A DNA stretch of 64,000 bases from Paucisalibacillus globulus (GTDB lineage: Bacteria > Bacillota > Bacilli > Bacillales > Amphibacillaceae), in assembly GCF_900184735.1 (NCBI RefSeq), contig NZ_LT855386.1, forward strand, positions 289,237 through 353,236, written 5' to 3'. The notes under the pieces were generated by a model, which was given only the letters and a program-made list of their open reading frames with translations, made no database searches and was not told the origin of the DNA. The stretch's first letter is position 1, and each line of letters starts with the position of its first letter. The position numbers and the translations under genes were made by a program. Shown piece by piece: positions 8,397 to 19,827 of the stretch.

Positions 8397-9195
8397 CTTT
8401 AATTAAGAAATCATTTAGTATACGTTGGTGAATATCTGGGTGACCAGTAAACACAGAATTTCTTTCTAACATCTTAATCGGTTCACCAGCAATATTCGTA
8501 GTTACACCACCCACTTCATGAACTAAGATCATCCCTGCTGCAAAATCCCATGGTGAAAGACCCATGGTTAAATATCCCTCTAAAACACCTTCTGCAACAA
8601 AAGCGAACTCTAAAGCAGCAGACCCATACGTTCTTGAACCACGAGCTGTCTTTACCAATTCCTGCATTATTTTTTCATTCACTAATCTGTTTTCACATAA
8701 CCATAGATGATTCAATCCTATTACTGATTCTTCTAATATAGCAGGTTGTGCTAATCGGGAGAGTTTTAAATCATTCTTATATGCTCCTTCTCCACGTTTA
8801 GCCGAATAAAGCTCATCCTCCATTACATTATAGATAAGTCCTATTTCCCCTACTCCGTTATAATAGATTGCAACCGAGATTGCAAAATTACGTTTTTGTT
8901 GAACAAAATTCATCGTACCGTCAATGGGATCAATAATCCAAACGGTACCATCTAGTGTCTTTACATCATCACCAAACCCCTCTTCCCCAATCAAAAGATG
9001 TTCAGGAAAAGTAGTTTTAATTTTTTCCAGAAAATATTTTTCAGTATTCTTATCCATTGATGTAACCAAATCATTTGGATTGGATTTCGACCCTATTTCA
9101 ATCGGATCATTAATCTTTGTTCTTATCGTTTTTCCTGCTTCCAAGATCCATTCTTTTGCTTTGTTATAAATTTTATCTTGTGTTATTTTATTCAT
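8386..9195 (-). CDS. suhB: Inositol-1-monophosphatase family protein (YktC-like)
   Basis: Cytosolic Mg2+-dependent phosphatase family of 269 aa. Metal-site motifs are intact: GEEGFGDD near residue 70, WIIDPIDGTMNFVQ near residues 86-99, and SPWDFAAGMILVHEVGG near the C-terminus (WDxAAG). These define the IMPase/SuhB family, which dephosphorylates inositol phosphate and in some members other sugar phosphates or pAp. In B. subtilis the orthologous yktC lies beside yktB and yktA, as here. GGAGG precedes the ATG. The actual substrate cannot be read from sequence. Confidence 0.9.
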   Translation of the reverse strand: MNKITQDKIYNKAKEWILEAGKTIRTKINDPIEIGSKSNPNDLVTSMDKNTEKYFLEKIKTTFPEHLLIGEEGFGDDVKTLDGTVWIIDPIDGTMNFVQQKRNFAISVAIYYNGVGEIGLIYNVMEDELYSAKRGEGAYKNDLKLSRLAQPAILEESVIGLNHLWLCENRLVNEKIMQELVKTARGSRTYGSAALEFAFVAEGVLEGYLTMGLSPWDFAAGMILVHEVGGVTTNIAGEPIKMLERNSVFTGHPDIHQRILNDFLIKAKK

Positions 9196-9274
9196 TATGT
9201 AATGGCCTCCATTTATTAGCTACTACTATTAATAGTATCAAAATAAAATAATTGAGTATACATATGAAGCTTCG

Positions 9275-9320
9275 CACAAATAACTCAAGGAAGCATTTAT
9301 TGTTCCTTGAGCTATTTGTG
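9275..9320 (-). terminator. Long hairpin after the 9.3-kb gene
   Basis: Near-perfect 18-bp stem CACAAATAACTCAAGGAA / TTCCTTGAGCTATTTGTG. It follows the minus-strand stop at 9321 directly. There is no good T-run, so it may stabilise the RNA rather than terminate. Confidence 0.6.
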
Positions 9321-9581
9321 TTACTTATCGAGTAAGGATAATAATTTCTTTCTTAATAGTTTTAATTTTTCTTTGGATTTTATTATTTGAACTTTATCCT
9401 CGGCTTGTAATGCATCATATAAGGTTAATAATTCATAATCAATTTCCATTCGGATTACGGGGATTTTTTCTTTTTCTTCATTCTTTCTGACTTCTTCTAG
9501 TATATATTTCAAAAACTCCACATCCTTTCGAACAGATTTTGAAAAAAATAACACTTTAGTTGTCCATGTTTTCATGAACAT
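9321..9581 (-). CDS. Small charged helical protein between suhB and yktB
   Basis: Protein of 86 aa rich in K, E and L, probably helical throughout, with a coiled-coil-like C-terminus (IIKSKEKLKLLRKKLLSLLDK). It has no signal, membrane helix or domain I recognise. It occupies the place where B. subtilis carries the small ykzI gene next to yktBC, but I cannot confirm homology. Starts at 9581 and 9575 are both possible; neither has a strong ribosome binding site. Confidence 0.55.
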   Translation of the reverse strand: MFMKTWTTKVLFFSKSVRKDVEFLKYILEEVRKNEEKEKIPVIRMEIDYELLTLYDALQAEDKVQIIKSKEKLKLLRKKLLSLLDK

Positions 9582-9656
9582 TCAGTCTGTTTTCTTTATA
9601 TATATGAGATTTATCAAAATTCGTTCTTAGGTTAATCAACCTGCAAACACTTATGC

Positions 9657-9686
9657 TTGACTTGTTTATATTAAGTTGCTCATAAT
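9657..9686 (+). promoter_or_regulatory. Candidate sigma-A promoter of yktB
   Basis: TTGACT (9657-9662), an 18-bp spacer, then CATAAT (9681-9686), 39 bases before the ATG. Confidence 0.5.
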
Positions 9687-9725
9687 AATAAATGTAATCT
9701 AAGTTAATAGAAAGGTGTTTAGTAA

Positions 9726-10340
9726 ATGAATTTAATAGGCTTTGTCAGATCAGACTTCGATACATTTCAAATAGATGGATTAGATAAGCGAATGGAAGCT
9801 ATTCAATCACGTATTCAACCAAAGTTTCAAACAATTGGCGAAGAATTAGTGGACCATTTGTCAAGTAATTTAGGAAATGAGGTTTTTCTACATATCGCAA
9901 AACACGCTAGAAGAACAGTGAATCCACCTAAAGATACTTGGTTAGCAATTTCTCACAATAAAAGAGGGTATAAAAAACATCCACATTTCCAAGTGGGACT
10001 GTTTGACGATCATTTATTTATTTGGCTAGCTTGTATTTATGAATTGGATAATAAACAGGAGATAGCGAAAAGCTTTCTTAGTAATTATAAAGAACTAAAA
10101 AACTTGCCAAAGGATTTTGTGGTCTCATTAGATCATATGAAAAAGGATTCTATAAACCTAGATGAACTTGAAAAATCTCATTTGGAACGATTTCGTGATG
10201 TTAAAAAGGGTGAATTTCTCATCGGAAGACATGTATCATCCAATGACCCAATTGTCTCGAACGGGGACGAATTAGTGGGACTCATTAAAGAAACTTATGA
10301 TTCTTTGATTCCTTTTTATCAAATGGCTCTACAAGCATAA
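9726..10340 (+). CDS. yktB: YktB family protein (DUF1054/UPF0637)
   Basis: Protein of 204 aa matching the DUF1054 family. It has the conserved KHARRTVNPPKDTWLAIS and GYKKHPHFQVGLFDDHLFIW stretches, and the N-terminal DFDTFQIDGLDKRMEAI. A B. subtilis member is encoded beside yktA and yktC, as here. It appears soluble. GAAAGGTG precedes the ATG. Function unknown. Confidence 0.92.
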   Translation: MNLIGFVRSDFDTFQIDGLDKRMEAIQSRIQPKFQTIGEELVDHLSSNLGNEVFLHIAKHARRTVNPPKDTWLAISHNKRGYKKHPHFQVGLFDDHLFIWLACIYELDNKQEIAKSFLSNYKELKNLPKDFVVSLDHMKKDSINLDELEKSHLERFRDVKKGEFLIGRHVSSNDPIVSNGDELVGLIKETYDSLIPFYQMALQA

Positions 10341-10371
10341 AAGGTCTCTCCAATTAGGAGAGACCTTTTAT
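10337..10371. terminator. Bidirectional terminator between yktB and yktA
   Basis: Perfect 15-bp stem ATAAAAGGTCTCTCC / GGAGAGACCTTTTAT with a 5-nt loop, between convergent genes. Confidence 0.9.
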
Positions 10372-10637
10372 CTCATCTTCACAATAATGCTTTCACTATC
10401 TCTAGCTTTTTTCATGGTTTGATAGCTCGAATATCCTGAATCCTTTTCAAAATCAGCAAAATACTTCTTTTCCTCGCTCTTTGATGGTACTACTTGCTTA
10501 AATTTACGATATCCTGCGAGCAATATCTCTCGTTCTATTCCTTTCTCGTAAGCTTGTTCAACCAATGAGAAGAATTGTATTACATCAATAATTTCATCTT
10601 TTGACCAACTTAGATCAACTGGATAAGAATAATTCAA
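10368..10637 (-). CDS. yktA: UPF0223 family protein YktA
   Basis: Protein of 89 aa of the UPF0223 family. Hallmarks are the N-terminal YPVDLSWSKDEIIDVIQFF and the C-terminal EKKYFADFEKDSGYSSY. It is small, soluble, helical and of unknown function. It starts with TTG at 10637 behind GAGGTGAG, only 13 bases after the nitronate monooxygenase-like gene, so the two are probably co-transcribed. Confidence 0.93.
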   Translation of the reverse strand: MNYSYPVDLSWSKDEIIDVIQFFSLVEQAYEKGIEREILLAGYRKFKQVVPSKSEEKKYFADFEKDSGYSSYQTMKKARDSESIIVKMR

Positions 10638-10650
10638 GTGCTAACTCACC

Positions 10651-11604
10651 TCACATACTCCACTTATTTTTAACTTCTTCTGCTTCGATCATCATTCTGT
10701 CTATTAGTTCTTGAACTGTCGGTAAATCTTGTATTCCAAGAGCTCCTTGACCTACCCAACCAAATCCAAGATCTGCTTTACCATCATATATATAATTCCT
10801 ATTAGCCCTACCACTTATGTACTCTTTTAATCCTTCATACCCTACCTCTTTTTCTTCTAATTCTAATATTTTATCCGTCCATGAATTCTTTATGGCACGT
10901 GCTGGAGCTCCAAGTGAACGCTTAATCACAACAGTTGCATTTTCATCAGCATCAAGTATAGCTTGCTTATAAACTGGATGTGCGTGAACACATTCCTTGG
11001 TTGCAATAAATCTGGTTCCCATTTCAATTCCTTCTGCACCTAATGCTAACCCAGCCATCAAACCTCTTCCATCAACAATACCACCTGAAGCAACTACAGG
11101 AATAGATACACTATCTACAACTTTTGGAGTTAAAACAATTGTGCCCGTATCTGACCGCCCTAGGTGACCACCACCTTCATGTCCAACAACTATTACAGCA
11201 TCAGCACCTAATTCCTCAGCCTTCTGAGCTTGTCTTTTCGCAGCCACTAAAACTAATGTTTTTATTGGATGTCCTTTAACCATCTCCAGGACACCTTTTG
11301 GATTCCCACCTGTTACCGAGATGACTTCCACCTTTTCCTCTATAGCAACTTCAACCATTTGTTCAAATGGACGATTATATTGACCAATAGCAAAATTAAC
11401 ACCGAACGGTTTATTAGTAAGATTTCTCACTTTTAATATCTCATTCCTTAAGGCTTCAGGACTCTCTAGACTCATTGCTGTAATTTGCCCTAGTGCACCG
11501 GCATTAGATACGGCAGCGGCTAATTCAGCATATGCTAGATATGCTAGACCACCTTGAATGATGGGATATTTGATTTTAAATATCTCAGTAATTCTTGTTT
11601 TCAC
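10651..11604 (-). CDS. Nitronate monooxygenase / FabK-like FMN enzyme
   Basis: FMN-dependent TIM-barrel enzyme of 317 aa in the family holding nitronate monooxygenase and enoyl-ACP reductase FabK. Visible marks are the N-terminal KYPIIQGGLAYLA, ADAVIVVGHEGGGHLGR (phosphate-binding and catalytic-His region), IPVVASGGIVDGRGLMAGLALGAEG (FMN phosphate loop) and MGTRF. Members either oxidise nitronates or reduce enoyl-ACP, and sequence alone does not separate them here. The segment KNSWTDKILELEEKEVG is seen in NMO-annotated Firmicute proteins. It is upstream of and probably co-transcribed with yktA. Confidence 0.85.
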   Translation of the reverse strand: MKTRITEIFKIKYPIIQGGLAYLAYAELAAAVSNAGALGQITAMSLESPEALRNEILKVRNLTNKPFGVNFAIGQYNRPFEQMVEVAIEEKVEVISVTGGNPKGVLEMVKGHPIKTLVLVAAKRQAQKAEELGADAVIVVGHEGGGHLGRSDTGTIVLTPKVVDSVSIPVVASGGIVDGRGLMAGLALGAEGIEMGTRFIATKECVHAHPVYKQAILDADENATVVIKRSLGAPARAIKNSWTDKILELEEKEVGYEGLKEYISGRANRNYIYDGKADLGFGWVGQGALGIQDLPTVQELIDRMMIEAEEVKNKWSM

Positions 11605-11709
11605 AGTTCACTTCTCCTCTTCATTTAATTTTCATTGTTTATACAATCGTATCACTTCCCAATAAGTGTTTGCTAATTTAATAATCGATACTATTTACAA
11701 AACAGAAAA

Positions 11710-11733
11710 AAAGTTACACAACTGTGTAACTTT
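11710..11733 (-). terminator. Terminator of the SR1P transcript
   Basis: Stem AAAGTTACACA / TGTGTAACTTT; on the minus strand it runs into a T-rich tract. Confidence 0.85.
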
Positions 11734-11768
11734 GGAGAGGAATAGTGATTATGTGTAATTGTAACCTG

Positions 11769-11882
11769 CTACTTATTTGGGTTTGACTTACAAGTGGGGC
11801 ATGTGCCATAAAGAACTGTAACCTTATTATTTTCAAAGTGTTCAATCGTTTCTTGGCATTGCTGACAAATAATAGTACCCAT
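11769..11882 (-). CDS. sr1P: SR1P, GapA-binding small protein
   Basis: A 37-residue peptide, MGTIICQQCQETIEHFENNK followed by VTVLYGTCPTCKSNPNK, read from ATG 11882 to TAG. It has two CxxC pairs (residues 6-9 and 28-31) that probably bind zinc. The pattern MGTI-C-C-TI-HFE-KVTVLYG-C matches the SR1P family as I know it. In B. subtilis SR1P binds glyceraldehyde-3-phosphate dehydrogenase GapA and promotes its interaction with RNase J1. AGGAGCTGAG lies upstream of the ATG and a strong terminator follows. RNase J1 itself is encoded at 22.1 kb. Confidence 0.85.
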   Translation of the reverse strand: MGTIICQQCQETIEHFENNKVTVLYGTCPTCKSNPNK

Positions 11883-12014
11883 TAATCTCAGCTCCTCTTC
11901 ACTTAAGTATGTCTTTATTTATCATTATATGCAATAATTATGTCATATTGCATAAATAGTATAACACATTAACACAAAGAAGAACCAGTAGAATTTCTCT
12001 ACTGGTAAAAATAT

Positions 12015-12902
12015 TTATTTAATTGTTTCAATTAAATTTGGATCAAGTATTTCATAGCCTCTTTCCCGAAGCCCGATAACAATTTCTTTTAATGCTTCAT
12101 TCGTCCACTCACGATCATGCATTAATAAATTTGCCCCATCCTTTAATAAGGAGTAAGGTACATCGACTTCTGGACCTTCCCCCGTTACCATTGCCGTAAC
12201 TAATTTATCCTTATCAAAGTAAGGTTGAAAATAATCGTATCCATAGGACCAATTCATTAGAACCATCTTCTCTTCCTCTACTATCTTTTTTGATTCCTCA
12301 GTATTGACTCCATGTGGCGCTCGAAAGAATTTAGGTCTTTCACCTATTATTTCTTCCATTCTATCGTTTAAATTAACTAGCTCAGCTCTTTGCTTCTCGG
12401 TATCATTCTCAATTTCCTTTAAATTAACATGGTTATAGGTGTGGTTACCTATAACAAACCCCATATCATGAATCTGTTTCAATACTTCCGCTTCTTCCGG
12501 TGTATCAATAAAATGTCCGTTCACAAAGAATATTGCACCTGCATTTAACTCTTTTAAAGTTTTTGCCATTTCAAGTGAATATTTTTCAGGAGCATCGTCA
12601 ATTGTAAGTAATACGACTTTTTCATTGGTTCCCTCATTTATTGGGACTAATGACCAGTCATCTGCAACCCGGTACTGGGCAACAGTATCTTTATCTATTT
12701 CCTCTTCGGCTTCTTCCTCCACTTCCATATTATCTGAATTATTATCTTCTTCCACCGTTTCACTATCTTTCTCTAACGAGTTGTTAGTTTCCGAACCCTT
12801 TTCTTCAATTGGTTGTTCATCTTGTTCTTTATCAGTACTCGTACATGAAGCTAGGAGAAGTATGAGTATCGATATAAACATGATTACTAGTGCCTTTTTC
12901 AT
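12015..12902 (-). CDS. Polysaccharide deacetylase lipoprotein (NodB fold)
   Basis: Extracytoplasmic lipoprotein of 295 aa: signal MKKALVIMFISILILLLAS ending at the lipobox LLASC, then an acidic, low-complexity linker (about residues 25-75) and a NodB deacetylase domain. Motif 1 is LLTIDDAP (usually TFDDG), motif 2 GNHTYNHVNL (HxxxxH metal site), motif 3 RAPHGV. The metal-binding D-H-H set is therefore present. Family members remove N- or O-acetyl groups from peptidoglycan or other polysaccharides. I chose the ATG at 12902, because GGAGGG lies just upstream and the signal begins there. The acidic linker probably spans the wall. Confidence 0.87.
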   Translation of the reverse strand: MKKALVIMFISILILLLASCTSTDKEQDEQPIEEKGSETNNSLEKDSETVEEDNNSDNMEVEEEAEEEIDKDTVAQYRVADDWSLVPINEGTNEKVVLLTIDDAPEKYSLEMAKTLKELNAGAIFFVNGHFIDTPEEAEVLKQIHDMGFVIGNHTYNHVNLKEIENDTEKQRAELVNLNDRMEEIIGERPKFFRAPHGVNTEESKKIVEEEKMVLMNWSYGYDYFQPYFDKDKLVTAMVTGEGPEVDVPYSLLKDGANLLMHDREWTNEALKEIVIGLRERGYEILDPNLIETIK

Positions 12903-13068
12903 ATGATTCCCTCCTGTTGTCTGATGCCAAGTTAATTTTAGAATAATCAACCATAAAATACAAGACAACCTATAATTAGGTTGGACAAAAAAATATAAAA
13001 TAGTTCCGAAATAGTTGGAAATAGTAAGTACATACACAATTCTTTAAGCATAAGAAAGGATATATTAG

Positions 13069-14593
13069 ATGAATAAAGTATCAAAGGTTTTTTACATTTC
13101 CGTTATCATTAGTATTTTATTTATTATTTGGGGCGTAATACCAGATACCATTCTCCCGGAGGGCAACCTAGAAAATGTTACATCTAATCTACAAAGTGTT
13201 ATCGTAGAAAATTTTGGGTGGTTTTATTTAATTAGTGCATCCTTTTTCCTATTCTTTTCTCTATTTCTCATCTATTCTAAATATGGCAAGATTAAATTAG
13301 GGAAACCCAATGATGAACCAGAATATTCCTACCTTACTTGGTTTGCTATGTTGTTTAGTGCTGGTATGGGGATCGGATTAGTTTTTTGGGGGGGCTGCCG
13401 AGCCACTATCTCACTTTCATAATCCACCATATGGTGAACCAGGAACTAGTAGTTCAGCTAAAACTGCAGTGCAATATAGCTTTTTCCATTGGGGGCTGCA
13501 CCCTTGGGCAGTATATGCAACAATCGCACTTGCACTTGCTTATTTTAAGTTTCGAAAAAAGTCTTCTGGTTTGGTTAGCGGCATATTAGTACCTTTATTT
13601 GGTGAAAAAGGGAAAAATGTTTGGGGTACGATTGTTGATTGTATAGTTGTGTTTGCAACAGTATTTAGGGTAGCAACATCTTTAGGCTTCGGGGCTATAC
13701 AAATAAGTGGAGGATTATCGTTTGTATTTGGAATTGATCAAAATTTTATATACCAGATGATTATTATCATTGTTGTTACAGTGTTATACATGTTGTCTGC
13801 ATCAACCGGAGTGAATAAAGGTATTAAGTATTTAAGTAACGCAAATATTATCTTTGCTTTTGCTCTGATGGTATTTGTACTAATACTTGGCCCAACCAAC
13901 TTCATTCTCAATTTCTTCACTACTTCTTTTGGGAACTATATTCAAAATTTACCTAGCATGAGTTTTCGTATGACTCCTTTTAATGAAGATAATACAGAAT
14001 GGATTAAAGGCTGGACAATTTTTTATTGGGCGTGGTGGATTGCTTGGGCTCCATTTGTAGGAACTTTTATTGCACGGGTTTCTCGTGGTAGAACAATAAG
14101 AGAGTTTGTTCTTGGTGTATTACTTGTACCAACTATATTTGGAGCACTCTGGTTTTCAGTCTTTGGTGGTTCAGCAATTCATCTTGAGTTTTTTGAGGGT
14201 AAGGATATATATCGTTTTGTGAATGAGTTAGGAGAAGAAACAGTTTTATTTGCAGTATTAGAGAATCTACCACTTAGCACGTTAATTTCTCTTCTCGCAA
14301 TCTTACTAATCAGCACTTTCTTCATAACTTCTGCCGATTCAGCTACATTCGTACTTGGAATGCAAACTACCGGGGGACGATTAGATCCTCCAAATTCAGT
14401 CAAGCTGATATGGGGAATTATTCAATCTGGCGCAGCAGCTGTTTTACTTTGGCAAGGTGGTTTAGGTGCTCTACAAACCGCTTCTATAATAGCAGCCTTC
14501 CCATTTACCATTATTATGCTTCTAATAGTAGCCTCATTGTTAAAGTCGTTTAAGCAGGAAGTAAAAGAGATGGAGATGAGAAGAAAAAGTTAG
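13069..14593 (+). pseudogene. opuD: BCCT-family osmolyte transporter, frameshifted
   Basis: Betaine/choline/carnitine transporter family, a 12-TM sodium-coupled uptake system for compatible solutes. The first part (13069 to about 13392) carries FSAGMGIGLVFWG. The rest continues in the next frame: PSYEEP-type AEPLSHFHNPPYGEP after the shift, then FHWGLHPWAVYA, the signature WTIFYWAWWIAWAPFVGTF and ITSADSATFVLGMQ. The break is a run of seven G at 13388-13394. With six G the frame reads FWGAAEPL and joins both parts into one protein of about 508 aa. It is either a recent natural inactivation, a phase-variable tract, or a sequencing error. AAAGGA precedes the ATG. OpuD is the nearest name; the substrate (glycine betaine, choline or another) is not resolved. 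It ends at a bidirectional terminator. Confidence 0.88.
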
Positions 14594-14616
14594 CAGAAGA
14601 TAACTTACAGAAATAG

Positions 14617-14648
14617 TAAAAAGAGTGATGTATGCACATCACTCTTTT
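14617..14648. terminator. Bidirectional terminator between the BCCT gene and pdhD
   Basis: Perfect 14-bp stem AAAAAGAGTGATGT / ACATCACTCTTTTT with loop ATGC. Confidence 0.9.
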
Positions 14649-14658
14649 TACGCCATTC

Positions 14659-16065
14659 TTAAAGCATATGAATTGGTGTACCTAATGCTACCTCAGCAGC
14701 TTCCATCGTAATTTCACCTAAAGTTGGGTGAGCATGGATGGTTAATGCTATATCTTCAGCAGTCATACCAGCTTCAACGGCTAATCCAATCTCAGAAATC
14801 ATGTCACTAGCGTTTGGTCCAGCAATTTGACCACCTAATACTAATCCATCTTCCTTACGAGTTACTAATTTTAAGAAGCCATCCGTTGCATTAAGAGATA
14901 ACGCACGGCCATTTGCACCAAATGGGAACTTAGCAACTTTAACATTATAACCAGCATCTTTAGCCTCTTTTTCAGTTAAACCAACTGAAGCAAGTTCAGG
15001 TTCAACGAAAGCTACTGCCGGCATACCGATGTAATCAACCTCTGATTTTTCTCCACTAATTGCTTCAGCAGCAATTTTACCTTCGTAAGATGCTTTATGA
15101 GCAAGTGGAGCACCGGCAACGATATCACCGATCGCATAAATGTTAGATTTATTCGTACGGCATTGCTTATCGACTTTGATTAGTCCTCTTTCATCCACTT
15201 CAATACCTACTTGTTCAAGACCAATTTCTCTAGTGTTTGGACGTCGACCAACCGTTACAAGTACATAATCTGCTTCAACAGTTTCTTCTTTACCGCCAAC
15301 TTCATATGTTACTTTAACACCATCTTTAGTCTCTTCAACGCCTTTTGCCATAGCTTCTGTTACGATAGTTGCACCTTTATTCTTAAGGCGTTTTTTAACA
15401 AGTTGTGTCATTTGTTTTTCAAAACCACTTAGAATATCCTTAGCACCTTCTAAGAACACAACTTCCGTACCGAAGTTAGCATAAGCAGAGCCAAGTTCGC
15501 TCCCTACGTAACCAGCACCGATAACTACCATTTTCTTTGGGATCTCTTTAAGATTTAATGCACCAGTTGAATCTAATACACGGTCAGAAAACTTAAATGT
15601 TGGAATTTCAATTGGTGAAGATCCTGTTGCAATAATACAGTTCTTAAAAGTATAAGTTTGAGAAGTTTTCTCATCCATCACTTTAACTGTATTTTGATCA
15701 ACAAAATAAACTTCACCCTTAACGATGTCCACTTTGTTACCTTTTAATAGGCTCTCAACGCCTGACGTTAGTTTATTTACAACGGATGCTTTCCACTCTT
15801 GAACTTTTTCAAAGTCGACAGAAACTTTCTCCGTTTTAATACCAAGAGCTTCGTTTCCTTGAGCTTTCTCTACAGAGTGACCAGCTTCGATTAATGCCTT
15901 TGATGGAATACAACCAACATTTAAGCAAACTCCACCTAAAGTTCCTTTATCCACGATTGTTACTTTTTGACCTAACTGTGCTGCGCGAATAGCTGCAACA
16001 TATCCCCCAGGTCCTGCACCAACAACCAGTGTGTCTAGTTCAATTGGAAAATCTCCTACTACCAT
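14659..16065 (-). CDS. pdhD: Dihydrolipoamide dehydrogenase (PDH E3)
   Basis: FAD flavoprotein of 468 aa that reoxidises dihydrolipoyl groups of the E2 subunit and passes electrons to NAD+. Present are the N-terminal FAD site [19 protein letters not shown], the redox disulfide [15 protein letters not shown] (Cys47 and Cys52), a second GxGxxG NAD site [20 protein letters not shown], and the C-terminal catalytic HAHPTLGE. Last gene of the pdhABCD operon, 5 bases after pdhC. Confidence 0.98.
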   Translation of the reverse strand: MVVGDFPIELDTLVVGAGPGGYVAAIRAAQLGQKVTIVDKGTLGGVCLNVGCIPSKALIEAGHSVEKAQGNEALGIKTEKVSVDFEKVQEWKASVVNKLTSGVESLLKGNKVDIVKGEVYFVDQNTVKVMDEKTSQTYTFKNCIIATGSSPIEIPTFKFSDRVLDSTGALNLKEIPKKMVVIGAGYVGSELGSAYANFGTEVVFLEGAKDILSGFEKQMTQLVKKRLKNKGATIVTEAMAKGVEETKDGVKVTYEVGGKEETVEADYVLVTVGRRPNTREIGLEQVGIEVDERGLIKVDKQCRTNKSNIYAIGDIVAGAPLAHKASYEGKIAAEAISGEKSEVDYIGMPAVAFVEPELASVGLTEKEAKDAGYNVKVAKFPFGANGRALSLNATDGFLKLVTRKEDGLVLGGQIAGPNASDMISEIGLAVEAGMTAEDIALTIHAHPTLGEITMEAAEVALGTPIHML

Positions 16066-16070
16066 ATTCC

Positions 16071-17342
16071 TTACGCCTCCATCATGATTAATTGTGGATC
16101 ATTTAATAATCGCTTGATTTGATTTAAGGCCATTTGAGCTGTAGCACCATCTACGATACGATGGTCAAAACTCAATGATACTGCAAGTACAGGAGCAATA
16201 ACGATTTCTCCGTCACGCACAATTGGTTTTTCAGCAATTCGACCGATACCTAAAATAGCTGCCTCTGGATAGTTAATAACTGGAGTAAACCATTGACCAC
16301 CAGCAGAACCAATATTAGAAATTGTACTTGATGCACCTTTCATCTCATCTGGTGCTAGTTTACCATTTCTAGCTTTATCTGCCAATTCATTAATTTCAGC
16401 AGAAATTGCGAAAATAGATTTACGGTCAGCGTTTTTCACTACAGGAACTAGAAGTCCTTTGTCTGTATCTGCTGCAATACCAATATTATAATAATGCTTT
16501 TGTACGATTTCTTCTGTTGCATCGTCGATAGAAGCATTTAAAATAGGATATTGTTTCAATGCTGATACTATTGCTTTCACTACATAAGGTAAATAAGTTA
16601 ATTTAATACCTTGGTCAATTGCAACCTGCTTGAATTTCTTACGATGTGCTACTAAAGCAGTTACATCTACTTCATCCATTAATGTTACGTGAGGAGCTTT
16701 AGACTTAGAATTCACCATTGCTTTAGCAATCGCTTTACGGATTGGGCTCATTTTCTCACGTGTTTCAGGGAAGCTTCCTTCTAAAACAGGAGCTTTAGCT
16801 TGTGATGCCGGTGCTTCTGTTTTTGCTTCATTAACTGCTTCCACTGTCTCAGAAGCTGGTTGTCCACCATTCAAGAAACTATCTACATCTTCTTTTGTTA
16901 CTCGACCATTCTTACCTGATCCTGATACTTGTTTAATATTTACATTGTTCTCACGAGCATATTTACGAACTGATGGCATAGCAATGATACGCTTTCCATC
17001 ATCAACAGCAGACTCGGCAGCTTGAACATTGGTAGCTTCTACTTTTGGTGACTCTTCCTTAACGTCCTCTACAGGTTCATCAGATCCACCTAAGTCTTCA
17101 TAGCCTTCAGCATCAAAGGAGATTAACGTATCACCTACTATTGCAACTTCTCCTTCTTGTACGAAAATCTTTGTAACAGTTCCTTCTACAGGAGAAGGAA
17201 TTTCTACTACAGCTTTATCGTTTTGCACTTCGCAAAGTATATCGTCTTCTTTTACTTGGTCGCCTTCTTTTACCATCCATGAAACAATCTCACCCTCGTG
17301 GATTCCTTCACCGATATCTGGTAATTTAAATTCAAACGCCAT
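16071..17342 (-). CDS. pdhC: Pyruvate dehydrogenase E2, dihydrolipoamide acetyltransferase
   Basis: Core subunit of 423 aa that transfers the acetyl group to CoA. It has one N-terminal lipoyl domain with the lipoylated lysine at residue 43 ([14 protein letters not shown]), an acid/Ala-rich linker, a peripheral subunit-binding domain ([17 protein letters not shown] ... [11 protein letters not shown]), a second linker, and the catalytic acyltransferase domain with [14 protein letters not shown] (HxxxD) near the end. B. subtilis PdhC also has one lipoyl domain. The start ATG sits 21 bases after pdhB. Confidence 0.98.
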   Translation of the reverse strand: MAFEFKLPDIGEGIHEGEIVSWMVKEGDQVKEDDILCEVQNDKAVVEIPSPVEGTVTKIFVQEGEVAIVGDTLISFDAEGYEDLGGSDEPVEDVKEESPKVEATNVQAAESAVDDGKRIIAMPSVRKYARENNVNIKQVSGSGKNGRVTKEDVDSFLNGGQPASETVEAVNEAKTEAPASQAKAPVLEGSFPETREKMSPIRKAIAKAMVNSKSKAPHVTLMDEVDVTALVAHRKKFKQVAIDQGIKLTYLPYVVKAIVSALKQYPILNASIDDATEEIVQKHYYNIGIAADTDKGLLVPVVKNADRKSIFAISAEINELADKARNGKLAPDEMKGASSTISNIGSAGGQWFTPVINYPEAAILGIGRIAEKPIVRDGEIVIAPVLAVSLSFDHRIVDGATAQMALNQIKRLLNDPQLIMMEA

Positions 17343-17363
17343 AAGAAAAGCCTCCTATCATAA

Positions 17364-18341
17364 TTAGAAATTCACTACAGTGTTTACTTTTTCAATGATG
17401 TCATTATAGTTTGGTAACCACACTTCTTCTGCTTCAGAGAATGGGTATACCGTATCTGGTGCTGTAACACGTAATACCGGAGCTTCTAAATGTAAAATTG
17501 CTCTTTCTTGAATCTCTGCAACAACATTTGCAGCAATACCAGCCTGGCGTTGTGCTTCTTGTACTACCACTACACGATTAGTTTTCTTAACTGACTCTAA
17601 GATAGTATCCATATCAATTGGTGAAACTGTACGTAGGTCGATAACTTCTACATCAACACCACTTTTCTCAAGTTCTTCTGCAGCTTTAAGTGAAGCATGA
17701 ACCATAGCTCCGTAGGTTACAATGGTAACGTCCTTTCCTTCACGTTTCACATCTGCTTTTCCAAGTTCGATTGTATATTCTCCCTCAGGAACTTCACCAC
17801 GGAAAGAACGATATAGTTTCATATGCTCTAAATAGATGACAGGATCATTGTCACGAATAGCTGAAATTAATAATCCTTTTGCATCATATGGTGTAGATGG
17901 AATAACTACCTTTAGTCCAGGTTGTTGAGCCATTAACCCTTCTAATGAATCTGCATGTAGTTCAGGAGTGTGAACTCCACCACCAAATGGTGAACGGACA
18001 GTAATTGGTGCAGTATGTGTACCACCTGAACGGTAACGCATACGTGCCATTTGACCACTAATAGAATCAATTACTTCATATACAAAGCCGAAGAACTGAA
18101 TTTCAGGTACTGGGCGATATCCTTGAAGTGCAAGACCAATTGCAAGTCCTCCAATTCCTGATTCAGCTAATGGCGTATCAAATACACGATCTTCTCCGAA
18201 TTCTTTTTGTAGACCTTCAGTTGCACGGAATACACCGCCGTTTTGGCCGACATCTTCACCAAACACTAACACGTTTTCGTCATTTTTCAGTTCCACGCGT
18301 AGTGCATCAGTGATTGCTTGAATCATTGTCATTTGTGCCAT
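17364..18341 (-). CDS. pdhB: Pyruvate dehydrogenase E1 beta subunit
   Basis: Beta subunit of the thiamine-diphosphate E1 decarboxylase, 325 aa, the standard length. It begins [18 protein letters not shown] and carries [50 protein letters not shown] and [11 protein letters not shown]. It forms an alpha2beta2 tetramer with PdhA. It is three bases from the end of pdhA and so is translationally linked. Confidence 0.98.
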   Translation of the reverse strand: MAQMTMIQAITDALRVELKNDENVLVFGEDVGQNGGVFRATEGLQKEFGEDRVFDTPLAESGIGGLAIGLALQGYRPVPEIQFFGFVYEVIDSISGQMARMRYRSGGTHTAPITVRSPFGGGVHTPELHADSLEGLMAQQPGLKVVIPSTPYDAKGLLISAIRDNDPVIYLEHMKLYRSFRGEVPEGEYTIELGKADVKREGKDVTIVTYGAMVHASLKAAEELEKSGVDVEVIDLRTVSPIDMDTILESVKKTNRVVVVQEAQRQAGIAANVVAEIQERAILHLEAPVLRVTAPDTVYPFSEAEEVWLPNYNDIIEKVNTVVNF

Positions 18342-18344
18342 TGT

Positions 18345-19789
<1,445 letters not shown>

Positions 19790-19795
<6 letters not shown>

Positions 19796-19821
19796 ATACT
19801 CATCGATTTATCGATGAGTAT
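19790..19821 (-). terminator. Terminator after ykyA
   Basis: 11-bp stem ATACTCATCGA / TCGATGAGTAT with a TTTA loop; on the minus strand seven T follow. Confidence 0.9.
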
Positions 19822-19827
19822 CCAAAA

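Larger units (their letters stand above)
11705..11960 (-). ncRNA. Candidate SR1-like dual-function RNA (approximate ends)
   Basis: The transcript carrying the SR1P coding region, bounded on the 3' side by the terminator at 11710-11733. In B. subtilis SR1 is both an antisense regulator of ahrC mRNA and the mRNA for SR1P. It lies near pdhD and yktA there, and this gene has the same neighbourhood. The 5' end is not defined; I found no convincing -35/-10 pair. Pairing to an ahrC target cannot be tested here. Confidence 0.45.

Noticed and set aside
11883..11960. Promoter for the SR1P transcript (TATAAT near 11925)
   Set aside because: A TATAAT word exists on the minus strand but no acceptable -35 box at 16-18 bp.
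13386..13589. Open frame of 67 codons within the BCCT gene
   Set aside because: Third-frame shadow; the transporter motifs are in the other two frames.
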